Assembly (NCBI GenBank): GCA_964549635.1
Contig: CAZJVJ010000003.1
Coordinates: 62,001-126,000, forward strand
DNA length: 64,000 nt
Direction: 5' to 3'
Source of the DNA: VGNY01 sp964549635
GTDB taxonomy: Bacteria > Chloroflexota > Dehalococcoidia > GIF9 > UBA5629
Positions within the stretch are counted from its first letter, which is position 1. Every line of letters begins with the position of its first letter. This document shows positions 28,225-36,700 of the stretch, piece by piece. The notes beneath the pieces are model-generated. The model searched no databases. It was not told the origin of the DNA and saw nothing but the letters and a program-made list of their open reading frames with translations. A program made the position numbers and the translations under genes.

Positions 28225-29418
28225 ATGGCCAGACCGCTGGAGGGAATTAGAGTACTCGATTTGTCGCAGGTTCTGTTCGGCCCTTTTGCTACAATGCTGC
28301 TCAGCAGCCTTGGCGCCGAGGTAATCAAAGTTGAGCGCCCGGCAGTCGGTGATATTGCTAGAGGTAATGGCCCTATCGTGAACGGAGTGAGTACTTATTT
28401 TCTCAGCCTCAACAGAGATAAGAAGAGCATAGTGTTAGACTTGACCACCGAGCAGGGAAGGGAGATACTTTTGAAGCTTGTAGAGTTCGCCGATGTGCTA
28501 GTAGCATGTTTCGTGCCGGGGACGATGGAGAAATTAGGCCTGTCTTATGAAGCATTAAAGGAACGCAACCCCAGGATAATCTACGCTGCTGGTTCGGGCT
28601 TTGGTCAATATGGGCCTTATGCCCAAAAGCCTGCCTTTGATATCGTCATCCAGGCTATGGGGGGTATCATGAGCATCACTGGTGAGCCAGGGGGACCTCC
28701 GATTAAACCTGGAGTATCTTACGGAGATATTGTAGCTGGGTTGTTTCTGTGTATTGCAATCCTTGCTGCTCTGGAGGAGAGGCATACAAGCGGACAAGGA
28801 CAAATGATAGATATCAGTATGCTTGACTGCCAGATAACGGTTCTGGAGAATGCTTTTGTCAGGTATCTGAATGCTGGTGAGATTCCTCGCGCTCTCGGCA
28901 CAAGGCACCCTGTTTATACCCCCTTTCAGGTCTTTCCTACCAAGGATGGCTATATTGCCGTAGCTATCAGCGGTGGGTTGAATGACCAATGGCCCCTTTT
29001 TTGCGCTGTTATCGATCGTGTTGACATAATAGACGATCCACGCTTTGCTGATGGCTGGCTGCGCACGCAGCATTACGAAGTCCTAGAACCGATCCTGACG
29101 CAAGCATTTAAGGCCAGAACCACCAGAGAATGGATTAGGGAATTCGAGCAAGTGGGTATACCATGTGGACCGGTAAATACTATTCCCCAGGTAGCTATAG
29201 ACCCGCAGGTAGCTGCCAGAAATATGATAGTTGAGGTAAGCCATCCAACTGCAGGTAAGTTTAAAGTAGTAAATGTGCCTTTCAAATTCTCTCGGTCTGA
29301 ATGTTTTGTGGAACGAGCATCTCCCGAGCTGGGACAACACACTGAAGAGGTTTTGATTGGTATATTAGGGATGAGTAAAGAGGAGATTAGCAGATTGAGG
29401 GGATTAGGTGTGCTTTAA
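28225..29418 (+). CDS. Class III CoA-transferase (CaiB/BaiF family)
   Basis: 397 residues, the normal length. The N-terminal ALEGIRVLDLSQVLFGPFATM type motif (here PLEGIRVLDLSQVLFGPF), VIKVERPAVGDIAR and the NRDKKSIVLDLTTEQG segment are diagnostic. The catalytic aspartate that forms the acyl anhydride lies in ISMLDCQITVLEN near residue 197. It moves CoA between carboxylic acids. The substrate cannot be read from sequence. It converges with the 4-hydroxybutyryl-CoA dehydratase block, which hints at activation of a C4 or aromatic acid, but this is inference. A strong ribosome site (ggagg) precedes the ATG. Confidence 0.9.
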   Translation: MARPLEGIRVLDLSQVLFGPFATMLLSSLGAEVIKVERPAVGDIARGNGPIVNGVSTYFLSLNRDKKSIVLDLTTEQGREILLKLVEFADVLVACFVPGTMEKLGLSYEALKERNPRIIYAAGSGFGQYGPYAQKPAFDIVIQAMGGIMSITGEPGGPPIKPGVSYGDIVAGLFLCIAILAALEERHTSGQGQMIDISMLDCQITVLENAFVRYLNAGEIPRALGTRHPVYTPFQVFPTKDGYIAVAISGGLNDQWPLFCAVIDRVDIIDDPRFADGWLRTQHYEVLEPILTQAFKARTTREWIREFEQVGIPCGPVNTIPQVAIDPQVAARNMIVEVSHPTAGKFKVVNVPFKFSRSECFVERASPELGQHTEEVLIGILGMSKEEISRLRGLGVL

Positions 29419-29580
29419 GATTTGATGCAACCGTAGAGCACCAGTTTTTGAAACCGGACTGTTTTAAAGTTCAGATAAAATATAGGCTAAATTGAGAGGT
29501 CGTAAGGAAAGAGCCTTAAGATGTTATGCAAAACTTCCTTTTGGTCTGGTCTCTTAGGAGGCTTGCTGCCAAATTGTGGA

Positions 29581-29910
29581 TTAGCCGTTAAAAATTCTGA
29601 CGAGTTCATCCGTTAAAGCTGTAGAGATATGGGCTTGGGGAACAGGTTTTGCGTCTAAAAATTCGCCAGCTATGATTATGGTTCGGTAAGCCTTGCTTCT
29701 GATATCGGGTTTGTTTCCGCAGGCACGGGGACAACCACACAGGATGACCACCACATCTGCCGTATCCTGTGATAAAGAGACAAGCTCAATAGTGCTGCTT
29801 GCCTCTGCTGTCTCCCTCAAATGGCGTGCTATGCTGCTCAAATCAAGGTAAGGATTACAGCATCCGCAAAACTTCAGTGCCACTCTGGCCTTATTTTCAC
29901 GCTGTGCCAT
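29581..29910 (-). CDS. Small Cys-rich protein with CGCC and CGCPRACG motifs, unknown function
   Basis: About 109 residues (starts at 29919 and 29910 are both possible; 29910 avoids overlap). Two Cys motifs stand out: FCGCCNPYLDL near residue 15 and LCGCPRACGNK near residue 55. They could bind a metal or an Fe-S cluster. No signal peptide or membrane segment is seen. It follows the 4-hydroxybutyryl-CoA dehydratase gene by 2 bp, so it is probably co-transcribed and could serve that enzyme. I do not recognise a named family, although CGGC-type metal-binding proteins are a possibility. Confidence 0.65.
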   Translation of the reverse strand: MAQRENKARVALKFCGCCNPYLDLSSIARHLRETAEASSTIELVSLSQDTADVVVILCGCPRACGNKPDIRSKAYRTIIIAGEFLDAKPVPQAHISTALTDELVRIFNG

Positions 29911-29912
29911 AG

Positions 29913-31367
29913 CTAACAAACAAATTGTGGTTGTTCGCCTATCTTTGCCAGCTTTTCTGCCAGGCGTTTCTTGTGCTCGAGGTTAGCTCGTCGCTCAATC
30001 ATAATCCTTTGCGCCTGAGGAGAGCCAGCACCGTGCATTGATTCTACGAGTGCCGTACCACAGGTCATAGCCTCTAAAAGCCGCAGAAGTCTTATCCTGG
30101 TCTCTGCGGGCACGTCAGCTAAACCTTTCATGTACTTGTCCACATATGCACCCACCCTCGGGTCTTTCCAGTCATTTTCGGAAGGTGCTGTTGCCAGTAT
30201 ACCTCCAGCGATATCATGTGCTAACCTGGCAATCTCATAAATATGACGGGTAACATTTAATTTGGTGACATTGGCCAGGAGCGGGTCAGCCATATAGGAA
30301 CCGGCAGGCAGGGGATAACCTTGGCAGGAACAGGCAATAGAGCAGCAGTAAAGTGTCTCGGTAAGGTGTACCATCTCCACTATCTTGTCCCTGACGTGCG
30401 AAGCCCTATCTGTTCCCTGAACCTGTGCAAGGGCGTAGGTAGTTCCAATGAGAGCATCAGCAAGCCCTGTCTTGCAACCACCATAATTTTGTCTGTGGGC
30501 AGTGGCAAATCTCTCTACTAGCTCGTACGCAAACTCATATTCACCACACATAAAGACATGCTCCCAGGGAATAAAGACTTTGTCAAAAACAATCAAAGCC
30601 TCACCTCCAACGATGCCGTATTCCACATTCCCTTGGTCAAGAAAACAATTGCATTTGCGTGTGTCATTAGTCTGACGACCAAAAATATGGAATAGGCCAG
30701 AAGAGTCAATCGGCACGTAAAAGCAGACAGCATAGTCCGCATCTTCCGCTTTCATGGCAGCTGTTGGCATTACCAGATGACCGTGTGAATTGACCGCACC
30801 CGTGATGTGGGCCTTGGCACCGCTGACCACAATTCCGTTACTTTTTTGCTCCACTACATGCACATACATATCAGGATCTTTCTGTTGACTTGGTGCCAAG
30901 CGTCGGTCACCTTTAGGGTCTGTCATTGCTCCGGAGACCATTAAATCATCCTTCTGTATTTTTTTCAGGAGTTCAACGAGCCTCTTGTGATACTCTGTTC
31001 CCACTTTCTGGTCTATTTCATAGGTCACTGAATAGATAGCATTTAGTGCGTCATGGCCCACGCATCTCTGAAAGCAGCTGCCCGTTTGCTGGCCTATAGC
31101 GCGTAGCATTTTGACCTTCTTTATCAGATCATCGTGGCTATGGTGAATATGAGTAAAACGGTTTATTTTCTCACCAGTAAGATGTGAAGTTGCAGTCAGT
31201 AATTCTTCAAACTCTGGTGCTAGTGCCATGTCATAGGTTAGTGCTGCTGCATTTATATGGGGCACAAAAGCGGGATGTTCTAAAAGGTTTTCAATCTTCT
31301 CCCCCATGTAATATATTTCAGGCTTAAGACGCCTGAGGCTTTCTCGATACTGCTTACCTGTCATCAT
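29913..31367 (-). CDS. abfD: 4-hydroxybutyryl-CoA dehydratase / vinylacetyl-CoA delta-isomerase
   Basis: 484 residues, the expected length. In the characterised Clostridium enzyme the [4Fe-4S] cluster is held by Cys99, Cys103, His292 and Cys299. Here CFQRC gives the Cys-x3-Cys pair near residue 103, and HRQNYGGC gives His and Cys seven residues apart near residue 290, so all four ligands are present. FAD is bound by the acyl-CoA-dehydrogenase-like fold. It dehydrates 4-hydroxybutyryl-CoA to crotonyl-CoA by a radical mechanism and is oxygen-sensitive. The ATG at 31367 has ggagg 8 bp upstream; a TTG at 31373 is less likely. Role in 4-aminobutyrate or 4-hydroxybutyrate breakdown versus CO2-fixation cycles is open. 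Confidence 0.92.
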   Translation of the reverse strand: MMTGKQYRESLRRLKPEIYYMGEKIENLLEHPAFVPHINAAALTYDMALAPEFEELLTATSHLTGEKINRFTHIHHSHDDLIKKVKMLRAIGQQTGSCFQRCVGHDALNAIYSVTYEIDQKVGTEYHKRLVELLKKIQKDDLMVSGAMTDPKGDRRLAPSQQKDPDMYVHVVEQKSNGIVVSGAKAHITGAVNSHGHLVMPTAAMKAEDADYAVCFYVPIDSSGLFHIFGRQTNDTRKCNCFLDQGNVEYGIVGGEALIVFDKVFIPWEHVFMCGEYEFAYELVERFATAHRQNYGGCKTGLADALIGTTYALAQVQGTDRASHVRDKIVEMVHLTETLYCCSIACSCQGYPLPAGSYMADPLLANVTKLNVTRHIYEIARLAHDIAGGILATAPSENDWKDPRVGAYVDKYMKGLADVPAETRIRLLRLLEAMTCGTALVESMHGAGSPQAQRIMIERRANLEHKKRLAEKLAKIGEQPQFVC

Positions 31368-31432
31368 GTTCAAAACCTCCGAATGTGTTTACTCGCCACA
31401 AACTCAGCATTTCGGCCAGAGCCGGATAGTGC

Positions 31433-31461
31433 TTTATAGCATTCAGGCAATAAAAAATCAA
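31433..31461 (-). promoter_or_regulatory. Promoter of the 4-hydroxybutyryl-CoA dehydratase operon
   Basis: Minus-strand TTGATT (31461-31456) and TATAAA (31438-31433) with a 17-bp spacer. The transcript would have a leader of about 60 nt before the ATG. Confidence 0.6.
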
Positions 31462-31702
31462 CAATGGCAGTTAGGGCGTGGGTTTGGTTATATGCCTGAT
31501 AAGGATGCTCATAGGCACGCCGCGAAGACATTAGTAACGGGGAAGACTTGCCCAAACAAATTTAAGTTAGTGCAGTCTTGATTTAACAGGAGTTAAGTCC
31601 ACGAGATTTCACTCTAGTGGGCTAAATTTTTTGTTAACGCAAAGCTGCAGGCCTTGTAAACGTATGTCACAAATGTTTCCACTATCAACTTTCAGGATGC
31701 TC

Positions 31703-31751
31703 TTGTAACGGCGAGCCAAATAAAGATACAATGTGACCTTGACCGTTACAA
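31703..31751. promoter_or_regulatory. Inverted repeat upstream of the sugar operon (TTGTAACGG / CCGTTACAA)
   Basis: Perfect 9-bp arms at 31703-31711 and 31743-31751, 31 bp apart. They flank a possible -10 element TACAAT (31727-31732). The second arm ends a few bases before the ribosome site of the first gene. It looks like paired operator half-sites of a sugar-responsive regulator; a hairpin blocking translation is the other reading. The remaining stretch from 31462 to 31702 shows nothing further. Confidence 0.55.
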
Positions 31752-31768
31752 AAAGGGAGCTTTTTCAA

Positions 31769-32839
31769 ATGGACAGACTAAAAAACAGCGTTGGTATCTG
31801 GGCTTTCGGGCCTAATGCCACCCGCTTCATGCCACAAGGTTATCATCCGGAGGCATCTGACGAGGATATGGTAACCAAAGTGAAGCGGGTCACGGATCGA
31901 CTGGGTGACCTTGTTGATGGTTATGAATTTCACTATCCTAACGAGGTCAATGAAGACAACATAGATAAAGTTGTAAAAGCGTTGGGGGGGCGCGACCTTT
32001 ATGCTATCGCATTAGGGTTGTTTTCCAATCCCAGATATGCACTTGGCTCATTTATAAACCCAGACAAGAGAATTCGTGAAGAATCTATAAAAATCGCCAA
32101 GCACGGAGTCTCTCTCGCTGCATCTGTAGGCGCTAAATTTATAGTCTGGCCAGGTGGTGAGGGGTATAACTATTCGTTTCAAGTCCCATATAAAGAAGTG
32201 TGGGAACGGTTCATTGCAGCAATTGCTGAAATAGTAGCTTGGGCCAACGAACACAGAGTCGTGGTGTTGCTGGAACACAAGAGTTCCGAACCAGCTATGA
32301 GAATACTGATGAGAGATATAGGTATGACCCTATATGTTATATCCAAAGTTAAAGAGCGGGGCGTACCTACGGATAATCTCAAGGTGAATATGGATTGGCA
32401 GCATCTGATTATGAATGGGGAACCTCTTGCAGAATATGCAGCACTGCTGGCCAGAGAAAACCTTCTCGGGCATCAACACGGAAATTCGGGTTGGGGGGAT
32501 TTTGATGATGATAATATGGTAGGCGCTTCATATTTTATGCAAACATTGGACTTAGCGATAGAACTCCGCCGTGCTCGGTATGGACTTAATGGTGAGCGCA
32601 TGGGATTCGACCTTTTTCCTTACACAGAAGATCAGATTGAGGCAGTGAAGCGCAGCATTTATCAGTGGGAATTTATTGACTCTATTGCTGCGAAAATAGA
32701 CGATAGTGCCTTAAAAAAGGCGCAAGCTGAACACGACGCTGTTGCTGCGTATGCAGTCGTCTATAAGGCTTTGGGTCTCGACGACAAGTTTATCGAGGAC
32801 GTGCACGCCAGCCGTAAAAAATTAAAAGTTTCTGAATAA
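31769..32839 (+). CDS. Xylose-isomerase-like TIM-barrel sugar isomerase
   Basis: 356 residues from the ATG at 31769, which follows a gggag ribosome site; an earlier ATG at 31733 lies inside the operator region. It has the pattern of xylose isomerase-like TIM barrels: FIVWPGGEGYNY near residue 120 resembles the WGGREGYE motif of XylA, VLLEHKSSEPAMR supplies a likely metal-ligand Glu, and LGHQHGNSGWGDFDDDN another metal-site segment. It is closer to the diverged sugar isomerases than to classical XylA. The next gene is a xylulokinase, so xylose to xylulose isomerisation is a reasonable inference. No transporter or pentose-phosphate gene lies nearby. Confidence 0.78.
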   Translation: MDRLKNSVGIWAFGPNATRFMPQGYHPEASDEDMVTKVKRVTDRLGDLVDGYEFHYPNEVNEDNIDKVVKALGGRDLYAIALGLFSNPRYALGSFINPDKRIREESIKIAKHGVSLAASVGAKFIVWPGGEGYNYSFQVPYKEVWERFIAAIAEIVAWANEHRVVVLLEHKSSEPAMRILMRDIGMTLYVISKVKERGVPTDNLKVNMDWQHLIMNGEPLAEYAALLARENLLGHQHGNSGWGDFDDDNMVGASYFMQTLDLAIELRRARYGLNGERMGFDLFPYTEDQIEAVKRSIYQWEFIDSIAAKIDDSALKKAQAEHDAVAAYAVVYKALGLDDKFIEDVHASRKKLKVSE

Positions 32840-34392
32840 TGAGATGCTTTCTGGGCATTGATGTTGCTACCACTGGTGTGAAAGCGCTAGTGGTCTCTGA
32901 ATTAGGAAAAGTTATAGCGTCTGCAACTAGAGAGTATCCTTTGCTAATGCCCAGGCCAAAGTGGGCAGAGCAAGATCCGGCGACGTGGTGGGAGGCAACT
33001 GTCTCTTCTGTGCGCAGATGTTTGGACGAGGCATTTTCAGTCACCGGTTCAAGAATCGAAATAATTGGCGTTGGGCTTTCAGGTCAGATGCATGGCTCTG
33101 TGTTTTTGGACAGTCATGGTGTTCCGCTTCGTCCAGCGATATTATGGAATGACCAGCGTACTGAGCCGCAATGCAACGAGATCATAAGGGTTATCGGGTT
33201 TAACAGGTTGCTCGACCTTACCTTTAATCGAGCGTTAGCCGGATTTACTGCACCCAAAATACTCTGGCTACGCCAGAACGAGCCGGAAGTCTATGCACGG
33301 GTTTCCAAGATACTGTTACCCAAAGATTACATCAGATATAGAATGACCGGTGTGTTCGCTACTGAGGTCTCCGATGCTTCGGGGACGCTTTTGTTCAACG
33401 TACCAGAACGAAAATGGTCCCAGGAAATACTTCAGGAACTAGATATACCCCAAGAGTGGCTTCCGGACTGCTTTGAATCGCCGGAAATAAGTGGTTATTT
33501 AGCTGGGGAGGTGTCAGATGTATTGGGGTTAGCGAAAGGAACACCGGTTGTAGGCGGTGGTGGTGACCAGGCAGCTGGTGCTGTTGGTAACGGAATTATT
33601 CAGAACGGGTTGGCATCATGTGTGCTCGGGACCAGTGGGGTTATCTTCTGGCATTCGGACAAGCCGATTTTTGATCCTATGGGTAGACTACATTCATTTT
33701 GCCATGCCGTACCTGGTAAGTGGCACTTGATGGCCGTCACTCTTTCTGCCGGAGGAGCACTCCGATGGTTTCGAGATACAGTGTGTCAGGATGAAATCTT
33801 AGAAGCAAATCGAGAGGGGATAAGTCCGTATCAGCTCATAGACCGAAAAGCCAGCGGTGTTTCACCTGGCTCGGAGGGTCTTATCTTCCTACCGTATCTC
33901 GCCGGCGAAAGGACTCCGTATGCGGATGCTAATGCCAGAGGTGCGTTCTTAGGTCTTTCGCTCAGGCATACGAAAGCACATATGGCCAGAGCGATTATGG
34001 AGGGAGTTCTTTTTAGTCTGAAAGATTGCCTGGAACTAGGGAAGGAACTGGGATTGAGCACCACAAAAATCTATCTGTCAGGGGGTGGGGCAAAAAGTGC
34101 ATTCTGGCAGCAGCTAGCGTCAGACATCTTAGAGATAGAAGTGGCTCGAGTGGGCGTTGATGAGGGGCCAGCCTATGGTGCAGCAATTCTAGCTGCTGTT
34201 GGGGTAGGACTATTTAGTTCTGTTCAGGAAGCTTGCGCTAAACTGACTTACACTGTAGATTCAAAATTCCCTGATTTGGCAAGGGTACACATATACCGCC
34301 GTCTTCATGCTTTGTACCAGCCTCTTTACAAGACTTTGAAACAGTTTTTTGATCAAGACGCTGCCTTCGTTGATTCGGTGCAGAATTATTAG
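32839..34392 (+). CDS. xylB: Xylulokinase (FGGY family)
   Basis: 517 residues. The N-terminal ATP/phosphate motif GIDVATTGVKALVV and the substrate motif GLSGQMHGSVFLD near residue 80 are those of xylulokinases, as is ILWNDQRT. The catalytic Asp is in VVGGGGDQAAGAVGNG near residue 240, and the C-terminal FGGY nucleotide region has IYLSGGGAKSAFWQQ. It phosphorylates D-xylulose to xylulose 5-phosphate. It starts on a TAATG overlap with the isomerase gene. A related ketose substrate is possible. Confidence 0.88.
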   Translation: MRCFLGIDVATTGVKALVVSELGKVIASATREYPLLMPRPKWAEQDPATWWEATVSSVRRCLDEAFSVTGSRIEIIGVGLSGQMHGSVFLDSHGVPLRPAILWNDQRTEPQCNEIIRVIGFNRLLDLTFNRALAGFTAPKILWLRQNEPEVYARVSKILLPKDYIRYRMTGVFATEVSDASGTLLFNVPERKWSQEILQELDIPQEWLPDCFESPEISGYLAGEVSDVLGLAKGTPVVGGGGDQAAGAVGNGIIQNGLASCVLGTSGVIFWHSDKPIFDPMGRLHSFCHAVPGKWHLMAVTLSAGGALRWFRDTVCQDEILEANREGISPYQLIDRKASGVSPGSEGLIFLPYLAGERTPYADANARGAFLGLSLRHTKAHMARAIMEGVLFSLKDCLELGKELGLSTTKIYLSGGGAKSAFWQQLASDILEIEVARVGVDEGPAYGAAILAAVGVGLFSSVQEACAKLTYTVDSKFPDLARVHIYRRLHALYQPLYKTLKQFFDQDAAFVDSVQNY

Positions 34393-34410
34393 ATATGAAA
34401 GGATAGAGCA

Positions 34411-36696
34411 ATGGGCCTATATCAAGATTTTTCTCAACCAATTGATGTCAGAGTGAAAGACCTGATTGCCCAAATGACTATCGATGAAAAGCTGGCACAG
34501 CTTGGTGCTATTTGGAGCTTCGAGTTAATGGAGGAGGGAAAATTTTCTCTTGAAAAGGCCGAGTGGCTGATTAAAAATGGCATAGGTCAGATATCTAGAG
34601 CTGGTATAGGCACTGCACTTCAACCCAAAGAGATTGCCACCTTTGTAAACAGCGTTCAGGAATTTTTAGTCAATAATACTAGACTGGGGATACCAGCTAT
34701 AGTCCACGAGGAATGTCTGAGCGGTCTTATGGCAAAGGAGGCGACTATTTTTCCTCAAATAATCGGCATTGCCAGTACTTGGGACCCGGAATTAGTTACC
34801 AGGATTGCCCAAGTAATTAGGACTCAAATGAGAGCCACTGGTGTGCATCAGGGGCTTGGTCCTGTCATGGATGTCACCAGAGATCCACGATGGGGGCGAG
34901 TCGAAGAAACCTTTGGAGAGGACCCTTACCTCGTCGCTGAGATGGGAACAGCATACGTAAGGGGATTGCAAGGTGATGATTTAAAGAAAGGCGTTATCGC
35001 TACAATCAAACATTTTGTTGGCTATGGGGCGTCAGAAGGTGGACTTAACTGGGCTCCAGCAAATATACCACCTAGAATGCTCAGAGAGGTGTTTTTATAT
35101 CCATTTAAGAAGGCCGTCACAGAGGCCGGGGCCATGTCAGTGATGAGTGCCTATCATGAGATTGATGGTGTACCCTGTGGGGCCTCCAAAGAACTTCTTA
35201 CAGACATTCTGCGAAAGGAGTGGGGATTTGAAGGAGTTGTCGTTTCAGATTACTTTGCCATAAACACCCTACAGAGTTACCACAGGATAGCTAGTGATAA
35301 AGCGGAGGCAGCAAGGTATGCTCTGGAGGCAGGGATTGACATTGAGTTACCCAAGACTGACTGTTATTCCCAGCCCTTAAAAGAGCAAATCATTAAGGGC
35401 TTAGTAGCAGAGAAGCTGGTCGACCAGGTGGTTTCAAGAGTACTACGGTTAAAATTTAAGTTGGGACTTTTTGATAACCCTTATGTGCACCCGGAAAAGA
35501 CAACGTGGGTTTTCGACACGCCAGACAACCGCTGGTTGGCACTGGAGGCGGCGCGTAAATCGTTGGTTCTTTTGAAGAATGAGGGTAAAATCTTGCCGCT
35601 GGACAGGAGTATTGAGACCATTGCTGTAATTGGCCCAAGTGCAAACAGCCGTAGAAACCTTCTGGGTGATTACACCTATGCTGCCCATGTAAAGATAATG
35701 GAAATGATGACTAATGCCCAAGGCACTTCCATTTCCGCCCCCTATGTAGAGGCCGACCAGATTACTGTACCTGTGGTAACCATAATGGAAGGAATCAAGG
35801 CAAAGGTTTCCGCAACCACAAACGTCTTATGTGTAGCAGGTTGCGAAATAAATGACAATTCGAGAGATGGCTTTGATGAAGCTATAAAAGTTGCTCAGCT
35901 GGCTAAAGTGGCAATTGTCGTAATTGGGGGAAAATCAGGGCTAACCCCAGAATGTACCTGCGGTGAAATGAGAGACAGTGCTGAACTTCGCCTCCCAGGC
36001 GTCCAAGAAGAATTGGTAAGAAAAATCTATGAAACAGGCACTCCTACTGTAGTCATCCTGGTAAATGGAAGGCCTCTTGTCCTCGATTGGATAGCCAAGA
36101 AGATACCAGTAATTATCCAAGCCTGGCTGCCAGGCGAGGAGGGCGGCAACGCTGTTGCCGATGTTCTTTTTGGTGATTATAATCCCAGCGGCAAGCTCCC
36201 AATATCTTTCCCCGAAAAAGTAGGACAGATCCCGGTCTACTACGGACATAAGCCTTCGGGGGCTAGGTCTCAACTCTGGGGAAATTATGTTGATGCCGGT
36301 ACCAGTCCTACTTTTGAATTTGGCTATGGCCTCAGCTATACTACCTTTGAACTTGGTAATTTAAGAGTAGAGCCAAAACAAATTCCATCGACTGGCGAAG
36401 TTTTAATAAAAGTCGACGTCAGGAATACCGGTACAAGGGCTGGTGAGGAGGTGGTTCAGCTCTACATAAATGACGTGGTCGCAAGCATTACTAGACCAGT
36501 CAAAGAATTGAAGGGTTTCAAACGGGTTGCCTTGAGACCTGGTGAAACTAAGACGGTGGAGTTCCAACTGCCAGCACATATGCTTGGCTTTTACAACAAG
36601 GACATGGAGTTGATCGTCGAGCCAGGCGTTTTTAAGGTTATGATAGGACGCTCTTCTAAAGATATCGCTGTACAAGACGAATTTGAGATAGCATAG
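34411..36696 (+). CDS. Glycoside hydrolase family 3 (beta-glucosidase / beta-xylosidase type)
   Basis: 761 residues in the classical order: GH3 N-terminal TIM barrel (about residues 15-330) with the nucleophile Asp in VVVSDYFAI near residue 275, the alpha/beta sandwich domain with SLVLLKNEGKILPLD and LPGVQEELVRK, and a C-terminal fibronectin-III-like domain (about residues 655-755) with GTRAGEEVVQLYI. The upstream KHFVGYG motif is a further GH3 mark. No signal peptide is visible, so the enzyme appears cytoplasmic and would split imported oligosaccharides. Beta-xylosidase activity fits the xylulokinase neighbour. Confidence 0.9.
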   Translation: MGLYQDFSQPIDVRVKDLIAQMTIDEKLAQLGAIWSFELMEEGKFSLEKAEWLIKNGIGQISRAGIGTALQPKEIATFVNSVQEFLVNNTRLGIPAIVHEECLSGLMAKEATIFPQIIGIASTWDPELVTRIAQVIRTQMRATGVHQGLGPVMDVTRDPRWGRVEETFGEDPYLVAEMGTAYVRGLQGDDLKKGVIATIKHFVGYGASEGGLNWAPANIPPRMLREVFLYPFKKAVTEAGAMSVMSAYHEIDGVPCGASKELLTDILRKEWGFEGVVVSDYFAINTLQSYHRIASDKAEAARYALEAGIDIELPKTDCYSQPLKEQIIKGLVAEKLVDQVVSRVLRLKFKLGLFDNPYVHPEKTTWVFDTPDNRWLALEAARKSLVLLKNEGKILPLDRSIETIAVIGPSANSRRNLLGDYTYAAHVKIMEMMTNAQGTSISAPYVEADQITVPVVTIMEGIKAKVSATTNVLCVAGCEINDNSRDGFDEAIKVAQLAKVAIVVIGGKSGLTPECTCGEMRDSAELRLPGVQEELVRKIYETGTPTVVILVNGRPLVLDWIAKKIPVIIQAWLPGEEGGNAVADVLFGDYNPSGKLPISFPEKVGQIPVYYGHKPSGARSQLWGNYVDAGTSPTFEFGYGLSYTTFELGNLRVEPKQIPSTGEVLIKVDVRNTGTRAGEEVVQLYINDVVASITRPVKELKGFKRVALRPGETKTVEFQLPAHMLGFYNKDMELIVEPGVFKVMIGRSSKDIAVQDEFEIA

Positions 36697-36700
36697 TAGA

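Noticed and set aside
31366..31581. 71-codon plus-strand frame between the dehydratase and sugar operons
   Set aside because: It overlaps the dehydratase promoter and ribosome site on the opposite strand and has no ribosome site of its own.
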